This document shows positions 1-11,634 of a stretch of 64,000 nt of DNA, piece by piece (position 1 is the first letter of the stretch; the number at the start of each line of letters is the position of its first letter). The notes under the pieces were generated by a model. The model was given only the letters and a program-made list of their open reading frames with translations, had not been told where the DNA came from and ran no database searches. Location: contig NC_092497.1 in NCBI RefSeq assembly GCF_047495875.1, positions 58,458,977 to 58,522,976 on the forward strand, in the 5' to 3' direction. The DNA comes from Pithys albifrons albifrons (taxonomy: Eukaryota > Chordata > Aves > Passeriformes > Thamnophilidae). The translations under genes were made by a program, and so were the position numbers.

Positions 1-1038
1 CAAAAATTAATATATTTGGTGAATACTTTTACTGTTCTTAGCCGTAAATATCAGAATGTTGTCATAACAAAGGTACTTACCACAGAGATATCAACCTTTC
101 CGTACCTTCCTCCTTTGATGATACAAATAATGTGTATTTCCCAAGAACATCTTCCATTGACTGCTTTTCTGTGGATGCTCTTAAGCATGGAAGGAAGAAA
201 AATTACTTTCTAAAACACCTGTAATTCTTGATATTGTATATTTCCATTTGGTCTAATATATAGGTTTAATGCACAGAATGTGAATTACAGCCTTGGGTAA
301 CAATGAATTTCAGCCTGAAATACTAATATTTCTTCTGAACTCGTAAAGTATAACTCTTGATAACAGGAACGACAGGCAAGTGAGATGAATTTGTAGGAAA
401 GAATGCTATCAAAGTATACACAGTTTGTGACATTAGGATTTTAATTGCTAAGAACTCTGCACACACATATCATGCTATCAGACTTTAGAAGAAACAAGAG
501 AGAATGTTGAAACCTTTTTTAAAACTAGAACTTAAAAGATAGCTCTTCATATCTGGTTGCCAAATACACTATCAAAGCAGATTAAAAGAAATAATAAAAA
601 AAAAGAAATATGTTTGCAGATCCTAGAGCTGATGTCAGTTGAGGCATTGACAAACCAGCAGAAAAAGAACACCCTTAGAAAGCAATGAAGACAGGAAAGA
701 ATCCTGCTTTCTGAAGTAGTCATGTTGCCTTATATGAGACCACACCTGAGGTATATGAGGTCTCCTGTTCCTCCTGAGATCTTATCTTGCTGAGGCTTAA
801 ACTAAGCACTGAGTGAACTTTGAGACAGTAAAAGGAAGTTCTGAAACCTTCTTCAGCTAGTGTAATTAAAGGAGTCTTAGAAAAACATTTCTCTGAGACT
901 GAAAAGATTTTAAAGAAATCAGAGAGAACAGACACAAGCACTTCATCACATGAAAAATAAATACCATCGTTGTAGGACTAGAAAAACTATTTCAACCATC
1001 AGTAAATGTAAGTTAAAATAACAAAAGGCGGTCCGGAG
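1..1038. other. AT-rich non-coding DNA, no gene seen
   Basis: This stretch shows no open frame above 75 codons and nothing resembling a conserved protein. The frames at 16-213 (+) and 720-941 (-) have no recognisable family, and I treat them as chance. There is no clear interspersed repeat. It reads as ordinary intergenic or intronic DNA. Confidence 0.65.
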
Positions 1039-1120
1039 AACAAAAAAACCCAAAAACTAAACAAAAACACCAAACAAACAAAAAACCAAACCAAACAAAA
1101 AAAAAAAAGTAAAAAACCCA
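1039..1120. repeat. A-rich low-complexity tract (AAAC/AAACC type)
   Basis: The tract is almost entirely A with scattered C and includes a run of A's near 1097-1108. It continues with A-rich DNA until the AT microsatellite at 1173. A T-rich, G-interrupted tract lies about 400 bp further on (around 1528-1571). An interspersed-element poly(A) tail is possible, but I see no element body next to it. Confidence 0.8.
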
Positions 1121-1172
1121 CGTTGAATAGACTGAATATTAAGTGCATTAATGTAACATATAATGTTTGGTT

Positions 1173-1189
1173 TATATATATATATATAA
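1173..1189. repeat. (TA)n microsatellite, short
   Basis: This is an uninterrupted TA run of about eight units, followed by further AT-rich DNA. It is short and probably stable. Confidence 0.85.
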
Positions 1190-1261
1190 TATTTATATTT
1201 TTTTGTGTGTATGTAGGTAATGAACATTATAAGGGGTCTAAAAAGGTGAAGAGACATTTAC

Positions 1262-1470
1262 CAAGGACAAAAGTGCTAAAACAAGGGTCAGTGGTTTAAA
1301 ACTGAATTAGGGTATAATCAGGTTGGGCATAAGGAATTTTTTAAGATAAGAATAGTTAGACAGTGGAACAGACTGCCCAGACAGCCTATAGATGCTCCAT
1401 CACTGGAAATGCTGAAAGTCTGTTTAGATGGGGCTTTGACTAACCTGGAAGCACCTAACCTTTGAATGTG
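1262..1470 (+). mobile_element. CR1 LINE 3' fragment, old, 5'-truncated
   Basis: This is a degraded piece of the 3' end of a CR1 non-LTR retrotransposon. The colinear landmarks are a 'ggtttaaaactgaattaggg' block, a 'caggttgggcataaggaa' block, a 'tggaacagactgcccagac' block, a 'gatgctccatcactggaaa' block, and finally 'gatggggctttgactaacct'. These follow the order of the conserved CR1 3' coding end and 3' UTR. The terminal octamer-like repeat is missing, and similarity fades into an A-run at 1485-1497. Divergence suggests an old insertion. 5' truncation and lack of target-site duplication are normal for CR1. The element lacks any usable frame and is certainly inactive. Known: the CR1 family layout. 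Inferred: the age and exact borders. Confidence 0.85.
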
Positions 1471-1484
1471 ATAATTTCTAAATT

Positions 1485-1497
1485 AAAAAAAAAAAAA
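1485..1497. repeat. Poly(A) run
   Basis: A run of 13 A lies just downstream of the CR1 fragment. CR1 elements do not normally end in poly(A), so it is probably independent low-complexity DNA. Confidence 0.8.
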
Positions 1498-1503
1498 GAA
1501 AAG

Positions 1504-3975
1504 AATCTTTTTTCATTTAAAAACAGTGGGTTGTTTGCTTTTTGGTTGGTTTTTTCTTCGTTTGTTTGTTTTCATTTAAAAAAACCCCATCAAAATACTG
1601 CATAGAAATTCAAGTAATATTAGAATCTACTAATTGAGCTAAAGTTTTCAGATAAAAAGCATTTGAGAGAGGGAACTGAGCAGGGCAGTTATGCAAGAAA
1701 AAGAAAGAAGCCTTGTTTTCCTTCAATTTAATGCAAGTTTAAGTCCTGAAAGAGTTCTATTATTCACTTACAATTATATTGAAGAGAAATTTCTGATAAT
1801 ATCATCAGCACATTGCAGAACACTTATGTCCCAAAAGCAGGCACCTGGAGAGAGTACTATTCGGACAAGACTAGAGTAATAGTCTTGTTCTTTTGTATGA
1901 GTTTAGGACTCTCTATATTAAAACAGTGAAGGACACAAAGTGATGATATCACAGTGACTTCATGATATCATAATTTCTCAGTATAGTTTTAAGATCTTAA
2001 AGGCTTCATAATTTTTGTTTATATTTCATTTTACCTGGCATTAGTTGAAACTCAGTACAAATTTTTAAGGAATATTGATTGTTATTTTTAAATTGCCTCT
2101 TCTTAATCATAAGTAGTGTTTTGTCTAGCTCATTCCTCAGTTCTCACTTACGTGTTGTTTCAGAGAGATTAGAATGCAGGATATTGTTAAGAAATAGCTG
2201 GGGCATTTTAGCGTTGCATTCATTATATTATGTGCCAAAATAATTCACGTCAGTTTCAGCTGAAAAGGAAGCAAACTGAGAGTATCAAAGAATTTTTTTC
2301 AATAAACTCTTGCTTTTCAAACTATTTTTCTAGTATTCAAATTTCTAATATGTGTTTATTCCACAATAAAGATGATTTCTTTAATTTTTAACAGTTCTTC
2401 AAAATTGAGATCTCTTATCGTAACCTAAAGCAAAGCTGAGGATTGTTTGATTTATATTCTGTCTTGATAGCATTGTACAGTGTGAAGAATTGACAGATGT
2501 AAATCCCACTATTCCTACAATTGCAAATTTACCATGTATCAGTAGGCAGATTCTTGCATGTTAACTTTTAGCTTTGTCCTTCGGTTTTAACTCTTTTTAT
2601 TGTAGATCTTTTGATATTATCCTTAACTATCTGATCATTGCTGTACATTGCACAATAATTAAACAACTAGTGTCAAATCATCCATTAAACCAAACTAATT
2701 TTTTAGTTTCAAAATGCAACTTCTTTCAGCAGTTATAATTGGTCTAAATATCTTTAAAAAAATAAAAATTGAAAGACAAGCATTTCATTCAAGATGTTTT
2801 TATTTGGACTAATTTTCTGGCAAATCAAACAAGAAAAAGAAGAAACAAAATTTCCTGACATATCTTCATGAACCAGTTTCTAGACCTGAGGCTATACTGA
2901 AGCCAGGCTTTGTCCAGTCATGTGTAAATTCTTCTCATAAAAACTGATGCTATAAATGCAGATGTCACCATTTGATTGTCTTTCTTTCATGTGTAACATC
3001 ATTTGTTTGCCATCTCTTATATAGTGCATATTAGAAAAAACTTGATTAAAAATTCACCTTTTAAAAGTAGTAAATTTTTCTGTAGCCTAAGGGTGGAGTG
3101 TAATCTCTGGTAACCAGCATCCTTCATTAATGTCAGAATTGAGTATTTAAGTTGCTTTCTTTCCCAAGTGACACCTTCATTGACAGAAAGAGGGAAAGAT
3201 ATAAGTAGTGTAGCAGGTTATCCTGGTAACAGTAGGGAATGTAATCTGACTTTGCATTTGACGAATGGTGATTTGCTTCCCTTGTGGACTAGGGACTGTC
3301 ACCCATTTAAAGCATTTCTAGCTAGATAGAGTGCATTGAAGACAGTGTAGAGAAACCAATTTTTTTTCTTCACCTTCCTCCAGACCTAATGAATGATGAC
3401 TTCAGTTCTTCAGCCTATTAAGAGGAAGAAAGAAAAAGGATGGCTGGTTCCCTGAGGTAAGTCCTCTGATTCTGTTTCTGTTTGAAGTTCATCCACAGAT
3501 TCTGAGCACAAGGACTTGACTATGAACTTTACCCCAAGGGTCACTTCTAGGCCAGCTTAGTTATGGGAAGTAATCTTCCCCCCATAAACAAATAACACAA
3601 GAAAATTAAGGGTAAAGGAGTGGGATGGGCAGTGAAAGGAAGGTATAAGTTGTCAGTCACTTGTCCTTGTAAAGGGCACACTGAAGTTTTTATTACAAGA
3701 GGGAAAGATTCTCATTTCTTTCCAACACATTCTTATTGTTTAATTATGCTAAAAATATATATTCTAGATGACCGGAGTCCCAGCTAAGACATTTTTTCCA
3801 TTATGGGGGCTAGTCACAAGGATTTGACATCATATAGTTAATAGGAGTTGACTTCTTTGTGTTTCCCTTAATATCTTGTAGCAGATGTTTCATAAATGCA
3901 TCCCTACTTGAAAGGTGCTACAATAAAAGATGCACCAAAAAGAAAACTAGTCAGTATGAGTGACACACTCTTGCA
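1504..3975. other. AT-rich non-coding DNA, no gene seen
   Basis: There is a T-rich G-interrupted tract at about 1528-1571. A pair of ATGATATCA-type arms at 1943-1951 and 1963-1971 could form a 9-bp stem. The only frame of note is 62 codons (1691-1879, +), without recognisable similarity. Otherwise I see nothing. Confidence 0.6.
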
Positions 3976-4110
3976 TTCTATTCTATTCTATTCTATTCTA
4001 TTCTATTCTATTCTATTCTATTCTATTCTATTCTATTCTATTCCATGCTATGCTATTCCATTCCATTCCACTCTACTCTACTCTACTCTACTCTACTCTA
4101 CTCTACTCTA
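3976..4110. repeat. Mosaic pentanucleotide array, 27 units
   Basis: The array is 135 bp of 5-bp units with no insertion or deletion. It has 13 units TTCTA (3976-4040), one TTCCA, two TGCTA, three TTCCA (to 4070), then eight units CTCTA (4071-4110). Every unit fits the form NNCNA, so the block structure looks like point variants that arose and were then locally amplified. Read in frame, it gives a periodic ILFYS-like peptide inside an open frame at 3896-4192 (+). A 5-bp unit without stops in this frame keeps the frame open automatically, so I do not call a gene. The rotation ATTCT is the unit expanded in the human ATXN10 repeat disorder. That is a similarity of unit only, and nothing here suggests that gene. 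Confidence 0.97.
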
Positions 4111-7100
4111 TTCAGGATCATATATTTATGTAATTTTGCTGTTCTCCAGTGATAATAGAAGTAGTTATGCCTTACACATAGTTAATACTTGATTTTAATT
4201 ATTTTTCAGTTATTTTCTCTGGTTTCATCCACTACAAAGAGAGTCCTCTGAGCTTTTTAATCTGTTATTCATAACTTTGTCTTGTTACCTTAACAATGGA
4301 GTGCAAATATACATTGTACAACATAGCATAGAATTACACCATCTGTCTGAAAAGTTTTGGGACTTTTGCACTAGAAATGGAAGGAATAAAAAAAACCAGT
4401 TTGCATAGGAGCAGCTGAAAAAGAGGAGGATGTGCAGGGTTTTCTACTTTTTAAATTAAACCTATGTGTAGTTAGGTACATAGTGAATGCAGTGCTGAGG
4501 AGTTTGTTTTGGTTTTGTTTATGTGTTCATTTTATTTTATTGTTGTTTTATCTTTATTTGTGGGGGTGGCTTGCCTCTTGGAAATATTTTTTTTCATTCC
4601 TACCTCAAGAAGAATATGCTATTCTTTTTGTGCCTGGAAAAGTAATGAAGTTTATGAAGGTCCTTATACAGTGACAAAAGGCTAGAAATGCAGAGAAATG
4701 CTATATAAATGCCCCTATTTAAGTATAAGAATTTAATTTTTAAAAAGATAATTTTATTTATAGGTTTCTTATTGATCATTGTCAATCCACTTAAAGCATT
4801 TGCTGCAGTATTTCAAGTATTTGTAGTTCAATTCATGTGAATCAGTGAAGGTTGCATTATTGTATTCATATCCTGAATATAAAAAAAGAAACAAAGGATC
4901 CCAAAAATTTCTTTTAATTAGGACAATAACATTTTTACAAATTATCTAGTAAGAATTTCCAGTAGCTATAATGGTGCAGGTCATCTGAAAAGACTAACAA
5001 AAAAACACCTTCTATTGCACCATCTGGGCCATGCAGTGTCCACTGTGAAATGAATACAAGAATCTCCAATCCACCAGTCAGGATTTTTAGGGAATGGTTT
5101 TCTATGAACTAAATTCCAACTCTGGGAAATGATGTTTTTGGCATGTGTACTTGCCATAGGTGGAAGCCAGCAAACATCTGGGGCGAAGCTCCTGCCTCTC
5201 CATGGACATTATTACAGTTACCAGTACCCTTCCCAGCTTCCCTTCCCTTTGTTGGTTAAAGTTTTGGCTACTAAAGTTCATGACAGGAACCACCCTAGTA
5301 ATTCCTTTTGTTTGTGAAAGAATAGTAAAATTACCAGTCATTTGGACTATTTATATACAGAAATAAATAGATGCTCACATTTACAGAAAAATTCTCCCCA
5401 AAATTGCATAATCGTTTTCCTGGAATTATACAACCATGATTTCAAATGAGAGTTTTCTCACTGCCCTACTAGGACCTGTTATTTTATATATCCTGATATG
5501 CACACAGCTTCCTTTAACCTTTGTGTGTCTCAGTTATCTGCACAGATATTAATAAAATCATGGATTGCCCACATATTTATGAAAACTGGAGTAAGTGTAA
5601 AGGGCTTTTGCACTTGTCAGTAATTGAGGGCTGTTGGCTTTTTAATCAGGTACCATTGCTGATTGCCACACAGTCCAAGTATGTAGTCCAAGCTGTAACA
5701 CAGATGTACCACTCCCTTGTATTAGTTCGAACAAGTGCAATCCTTCTTTACCAAGGCAACCTCGAAATTGCCATGATGTGAATTTTTCTTTCTCAGGTGA
5801 CACACTTTTCATAGAGAAGGAACATCTGATGACAGCTGCATTGACATAGAACTCTGTAGGACCATCTGCCACAGAAATTTTAGCTTCTCCATGTGTAATA
5901 ATTCACAGCAATCATTTCTAAACCATTTTTCTCTTTGTTTGGATGTTTTGAGAGTCAAAGTATTATTCATTCTGTCTCTTTGCTGTCACCCTGTCTAGTG
6001 CAAAATTTTAAGTAATCTATATCATTCCTTCTTAAACTTCTAATATTGACTGACCCCCTCAAAGCCAAGGCACAACATTTGGTGGAAACAAATGCCTCCA
6101 CATTTCCACTATCAAGCAAGCCTACAAAGCACTAAATGATCAAAAGCAAGCAAGATTCAGGATGACTTAGAGCTGTTGAAACTTGAATAAGCTCTTCAAT
6201 ACTTCCCCAAAGATTTCTTACTTCCCACATTCTATGTGACTTTAACAACCAATAACTATTTCAATGAGACAGTAACTTGAGATCATTATAATACTTAACA
6301 TATATTTTTCTTGTTGATTATGTGTAATGTGAATGTTGGGTTGAATTTCAGTCCCCTTCCATGTTTCAAGTACAGCTCTCAGAACTTTGGGCAATGTTGA
6401 TTTCCTGTCCAACTGAGGCATCAATTTTTTTTTATTTTCAGAAAACTTAAATGTATTGAGGAATTTATTAAATCTCTCTTAATTTGCCCTCAATAATGAG
6501 TCTTACTTATGACTAAGGAGCAAACTGACTGCAAGATACCTGTTGCAAAATTATCTCCATGACTGTGGAACAGATATTTTTAAGTTTGGCTTTCTATTAC
6601 ATATATATGCTTACATGGGATGCAGGAATGAATAGCTGATCAACGATCTTGTGCCTTCCTGCTCATTATCTATGTCCGCCTCTTGAGAAAGGAGGTGCTT
6701 AACAGTCTGTCTTGTCTTCTAGTAGATCACCTGAGCAAGAAGTTACATTTACTGAGATTCCCATTTTCTCTCTTAAAATAGTGAAAAAAGCAGTCATTCA
6801 CAGTATTCACCAGAAGTATTCAATATACAGCCACTGTAAAAACTGGACATATATTCTACCTATTTTAGAAGTATCTATTTTATTTCTAGAAATTAGACAA
6901 ATACACTGAAGCTAGTCCTAAGGCCTTAAAATAATGCCTAATTTAAACCCTCAGTAAACTTACACTTTTTTATACCAGAGAAAGTCCATGTTTTTCTCAT
7001 AATAGTTTAAACACTCGATATTTAGGTCCCAGAGTAAATCCATCAAAAACATCACACTCCAAATTATGCCACCATGTACAGAGGACAGCACTGATGCTAC

Positions 7101-8407
7101 TAGACCAACTGAACATTGATTTTTCACAGGGATTTTCTGCAAGAACTTTTCAGCTTAAATTTTATGTTTATTTTTTCACAGTTTTATTTTTACCTCTTCT
7201 TGCCCTTGTGACATGCACTGAGATAAAGAGAATTAAGTATTTAAATAATGAACTCTTTAACAAGAAGAACATGATCCAATCAAACAGGTTCTTTTTATGG
7301 TTGAGTCTTGAATTACAGAGACAGACACTATATAGTTTTTCAACAGTATGTATGTAAAGATGAGCATCTCTTTTAATAACATGACTAACAACTTAGGCCT
7401 GATAAAAAAACTCATCAGTACTGTAGTTATCTCAGAAAATACAGTTTTGCAGCAAAAAAGTCTTACTTTAGAGTGGAAACCATTACCCAAACTAAAATGA
7501 AGAGGATAGTGTTGTTAATATTTTAAAACTACTTCACTTATTGCAAAACTTCTCACTGATTTTACAAAATAATTCTAATTTGTAAGGATGGATCCACATC
7601 ATAAAAATGGAAACCAAGCATATTACAGCTTGAAAAACGAGGATCTCTATGCATTGCCAAAACAAATTATTTTTACTTGTTTTAAAAATATATGGAGGTT
7701 CCTTCCAGCATTATCATGGATAAGTCATTATGAGACTTGCAGGTTCATACATCACTGCACTTTGCTGTCAGTATGAAAAATAGGACTTTTTGTTTACTTA
7801 AAAAATTGAAATGCCATGATTCTGCTGTTGAAAAATGAGGCGGGAAAAGGAGTGTCCTCCCATTTTTGAAAAATGTACTTTATATTGAAGCAAAAGAGAT
7901 AGGAGGAGAAGGACATTATGTACACTCAGGGAAGCAGACTGGTCTCTATTGACAAAGGATAAAGGCTAATAATAATAGCTAGGTCATTGAAGACAAAGTG
8001 TACAGGATCAAGTATGGAACTGATGAAAGCATGAGTCAAAAGTTAAGGTCTCAGCCTACAGCGGGCCCACCTTTGAATTCCAATAGATACATAATTAATA
8101 AAGGAATGATGAAATAAGATTCATGTTTCATGATAGAGTAAGAGTCCTCAGCCAGAATACATCTGTTAATAATATAAAAATCCCTTCTGGAATGAGAGTT
8201 TAATAATTCTCATTCATGCTTTAAATAGTAGATCACAGCAATAAATCAGGATTATGATTTTAAGGGGTTCAACTTATGAAATATAATATATCGTTTCTGG
8301 CATTTCATTTACTGTAAAATCATTTTTTAAATATTCTGTAATATTCATTCTCAGAGGGAGATTGATCAAATAATCATGCAAATCCTAACGTACAGCCTGC
8401 ATTAATC
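4111..8407. other. AT-rich non-coding DNA; one less AT-rich patch
   Basis: There is no supported gene. The patch around 5,540-5,880 is less AT-rich than its surroundings and holds overlapping frames on both strands (5521-5781 +, 5642-5872 -) with no recognisable family. A similar patch lies at about 5,100-5,340. The remaining frames are 60-87 codons, and I consider them chance. I see no CR1-like sequence here. Confidence 0.55.
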
Positions 8408-8422
8408 TTTTTTTTTTTTTTT
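8408..8422. repeat. Poly(T) run
   Basis: An uninterrupted run of 15 T, followed by further T/A-rich sequence. Confidence 0.85.
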
Positions 8423-11236
8423 AATTTTTAAATGCTCATGAAAAGTAATTTGGCTGTTGTGATGGGAGGACAGATTATTCAGACAGATACTTAAAATCTG
8501 TGGATTAATAAGGGATGAACATGTGTGTGTATTCATTACATATACTTTGAAGCCCCATCCTCAAAGGGTGAATCTTCTGTAGTTTTTATTCCTAGACCTA
8601 TATGACAAAGTCTACTTCAATGCTACTAATAAATGGTTGGCTGCATGGTGTCATAGTAAGCTTTGAATTAGATCCATTTCCTTCTTTATTATCAACTTTC
8701 AATAGAAAATATTAGTAAATACTGGGTAGAACACAGATCTTGAGATAACTTCATTTGTTTTGCTGAGGTAAAACTGCAAATAATATTCAAAAAATGGATG
8801 AGATACACAGAGTTACTGAGTTTTTCAAGCAAAGGGGTCTTTCTTAGGCAGCTTCAAGTGTGGACAGAAACAAGAGATGTCACTAGCGGATGACAAGACT
8901 CACACTAAAAGAAGCCCATGGTGAAACTGTATTTCCCACCTCAAGAAAAAAAAGATATATTCTCCACATGAATCTTTTTCAATAATGAATAACTGTAATT
9001 TTAATTGAAAGCTCATGTCTGTATCATTAATCCAAGAATAAGTCAGTTTTATCAAGTTGAGCAATTAGTGTTTCCTCCAATCTCATGATGGAAAGCAAAC
9101 AAACCAAAATGATAATCAAGTTCTTAAACAGTGTGAAGGAAACAGAATATTTTAGAAAAAATCAAATCCTTGTTCTGATACAAGTCAAGAGCAAATTATT
9201 GCTTTCACTCACCTACTTTAATGGAGTTACTTAAAAATTTAAATTGACATTTTTGAAGAAAAATTTTTAGTCTAAACATTTAAATCAAAAATGTGACATT
9301 TCCAGAATCCTGATTATCTTTTTAATTAGTGAGAAATATTGCTTGAAGCTGCCACAAATTGCACAACTTTTCCTAAAACTGATTATTTTTTCTCCACAGT
9401 TGACTTTATTTATAATAATTAGGTAGATTATGAGGTTAAAGAAACATATTTTACTATTATTTATCTGTTACACAATACACATTAAGCTCAAAGGGGTGCA
9501 TTATTAGTGACTTAAATACAAAATACAATAGAGTTGAAAATTGTTTCCCATGACATTCTCCTGTCACACCCCATGTTGAGGCATTAGGCTGAAAACATTT
9601 TTACAAAAATGTCATAAGAAATTATGGTTCTGAAAAAACAGCCCTCAAGTTAAATGCACGGTTTTATACTAAAGATTAAGTATCTAACCATTCTTACAAG
9701 GTTGGAGATTAGCTGATCACTAAGTGAATTAAAATAGATTGTTTTGGGGTTTTTGTTTTGTTTTGGTCATGGTGAGTTAACAGAACACACACACAGTTCT
9801 GTTTACAAGTTCAAATAAGGATAAAAAGAAGTTTGAGAAAATTAAACTACATACTACCAAATGGATCAGTGTCACTCAACATCATGCCATAAACCTTTTA
9901 CTACTCAGACCTTGTGGGTGCAAAGTGAGAAAAAACTGAGCATCACATTGTGTATCAGGGCTGAGACCAGGTCCTTTAAGGCCCTGGAGAAGCGGGGGCC
10001 TTTGCTCTGAAAAATAATTCTGCAGAGATGCTGGGATTCAAGTCAGAGGCCAGACTCATACTTGACAGATTCAATATTCTAATAGGGCAGAAGAAAGTGA
10101 GGAATGGCTTTAAATTTTCTTTTAGAGGGCATGTATGTAAAAAGGAGAGGTGGAGGAAATATTTGACAATATAAAAAGTAGGAAGGAGATGCTGTCCTCT
10201 TTGAAGTGTTTGTGGTGATTTAAGTGAAACTATCTTCTGGAGAACTGATAGTAGAAACTTGTAAAAAAATGCTGTATTGATGCAGTTGTGACCCTGAATG
10301 CTCTAGCTCATATAAACATGACCAAATACCCCAATGTACTGTTGTATTTAATAGAAAACTTTGGCTTATGTAAATTTCTCTTCAGCTTTTTGTGAAGTTC
10401 CAGGGATCTGCACAGATCCAGAAAGCTTCTGATATATTTTAGAATAAAATCTTAACAGTACTATGAAACACTAATGCTGGCAAAGAACAAAGAACACTTG
10501 CCATGTGTGCACATATTCCTTAAAAACGATGTCATCTTCTTTCAGGTAATTTTATTAACAAGTTCAGTTATTACCATCATCTTGACTCAGACAGAGAGAA
10601 AAAAAATCAGACAGCATCAAAACTTCAAAACAGACATCGATTTGCCAAATTTCCTTTTCTCAGCAAAGACAGACCTGCACAATTGAAGGAACTGATACTT
10701 GAACATTTTTATGTAATCATTAAACAATCACATGGCAAACACAAGAGTGATGGAAAGAACTTCAATAAAGCCAATATTTCCAAAATATTGAACCAGAGAT
10801 GTTGAAATTTAGAAGAGCAATGGTGATTGCAAGGCAGCTATGCAACTTTATCCTTTTTTAATTTACCTGAATCATCCCTAACAAATTGTTCTTGTGATTA
10901 AAAAATGCAGAAGGATAACTCAGTTTGCTCTGTGCTTTTAACCAGTTAAAACACTGAATGAACTCAAAAACACTTTCAAGATAGCATTTTTGACACTTTG
11001 TGTATGAAACAACCTCTCTTTTTGAAGGGGTAGAAACAAAATTCAGGCAAATTCCCAGGTATTTTCTGAGACTTTAGAAGGTGTCCTACTTAGTAAGCTT
11101 TTGTCATTCACAATGTGGAAGTTCATATTCTTTTAATATAGACAAGCTTTACATGGAATTACTTGAGACTGGTCAAGAAGACACATATACATCACAAATA
11201 TGCATTTTGTGTATGTCCCTTACAAGCTCATTTGTT
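8423..11236. other. AT-rich non-coding DNA, no gene seen
   Basis: There are no frames above 70 codons. An 8-bp inverted repeat (AACAGAAC / GTTCTGTT) with an ACACACACA loop lies at 9779-9803. A short, slightly GC-richer patch at about 9,950-10,060 matches nothing I know. Confidence 0.6.
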
Positions 11237-11300
11237 AAAAAAAAAAAAAAAAGGAAAAAAAACCACAAAAACCCCATAAAAATCACTCAAAAACCCCAAA
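11237..11300. repeat. Poly(A) run plus A-rich C-interrupted tract
   Basis: A run of 16 A (11237-11252) is followed by A-rich DNA with CC and CCCC interruptions. It lies inside an open frame (11081-11332, +) whose Lys/Asn/Pro-rich C-terminal half is simply the translation of this tract. Confidence 0.85.
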
Positions 11301-11420
11301 GTTGGAAATTACTTCAACAGACACCCATATGAACAGTGTGCTTAGGAATATGAGTGTATTGTCAAATTGTCAATATTTATATCAGCAGGCCAATTACAAA
11401 TAATTTAATTTGAATAAACC

Positions 11421-11499
11421 TGAAAAAAAAACCCACCAACAACAAGAAAAAAGCCTCAAAGAGCAACAACAAAACACAAAAGCAAACAATAAAAAAAAT
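11421..11499. repeat. A-rich (CAA/AAAC) low-complexity tract
   Basis: The tract is A-rich with CAACAAC and AAAAC motifs. It is followed 72 bp later by a T-rich, G-interrupted tract of opposite composition. Confidence 0.8.
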
Positions 11500-11570
11500 G
11501 TTAAACAGATAATTAATTTATATATACGTAATTTCACCTTTTTCTACTTCTCATGTTAAAGTTTTCTGCC

Positions 11571-11634
11571 TTTTTTGTTTAGTTCGTTGGTTGGTTTTTG
11601 GTTTTGAGGTTGTTTTTTTAATTTTTTTTTTTGG
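11571..11634. repeat. T-rich (GTT/GGTT) low-complexity tract
   Basis: The tract is T-rich with GTTGGTTGG-like interruptions and a long T run at its end. In composition it is the reverse complement of the A-rich tract just upstream, so imperfect folding between the two is possible. Confidence 0.8.

Noticed and set aside
4340..4400. A 'ctgaaaagttttgggactttt' stretch that recalls the ends of some mariner-type DNA transposons.
   Set aside because: No matching inverted terminus, TA duplication or transposase remnant could be found nearby.
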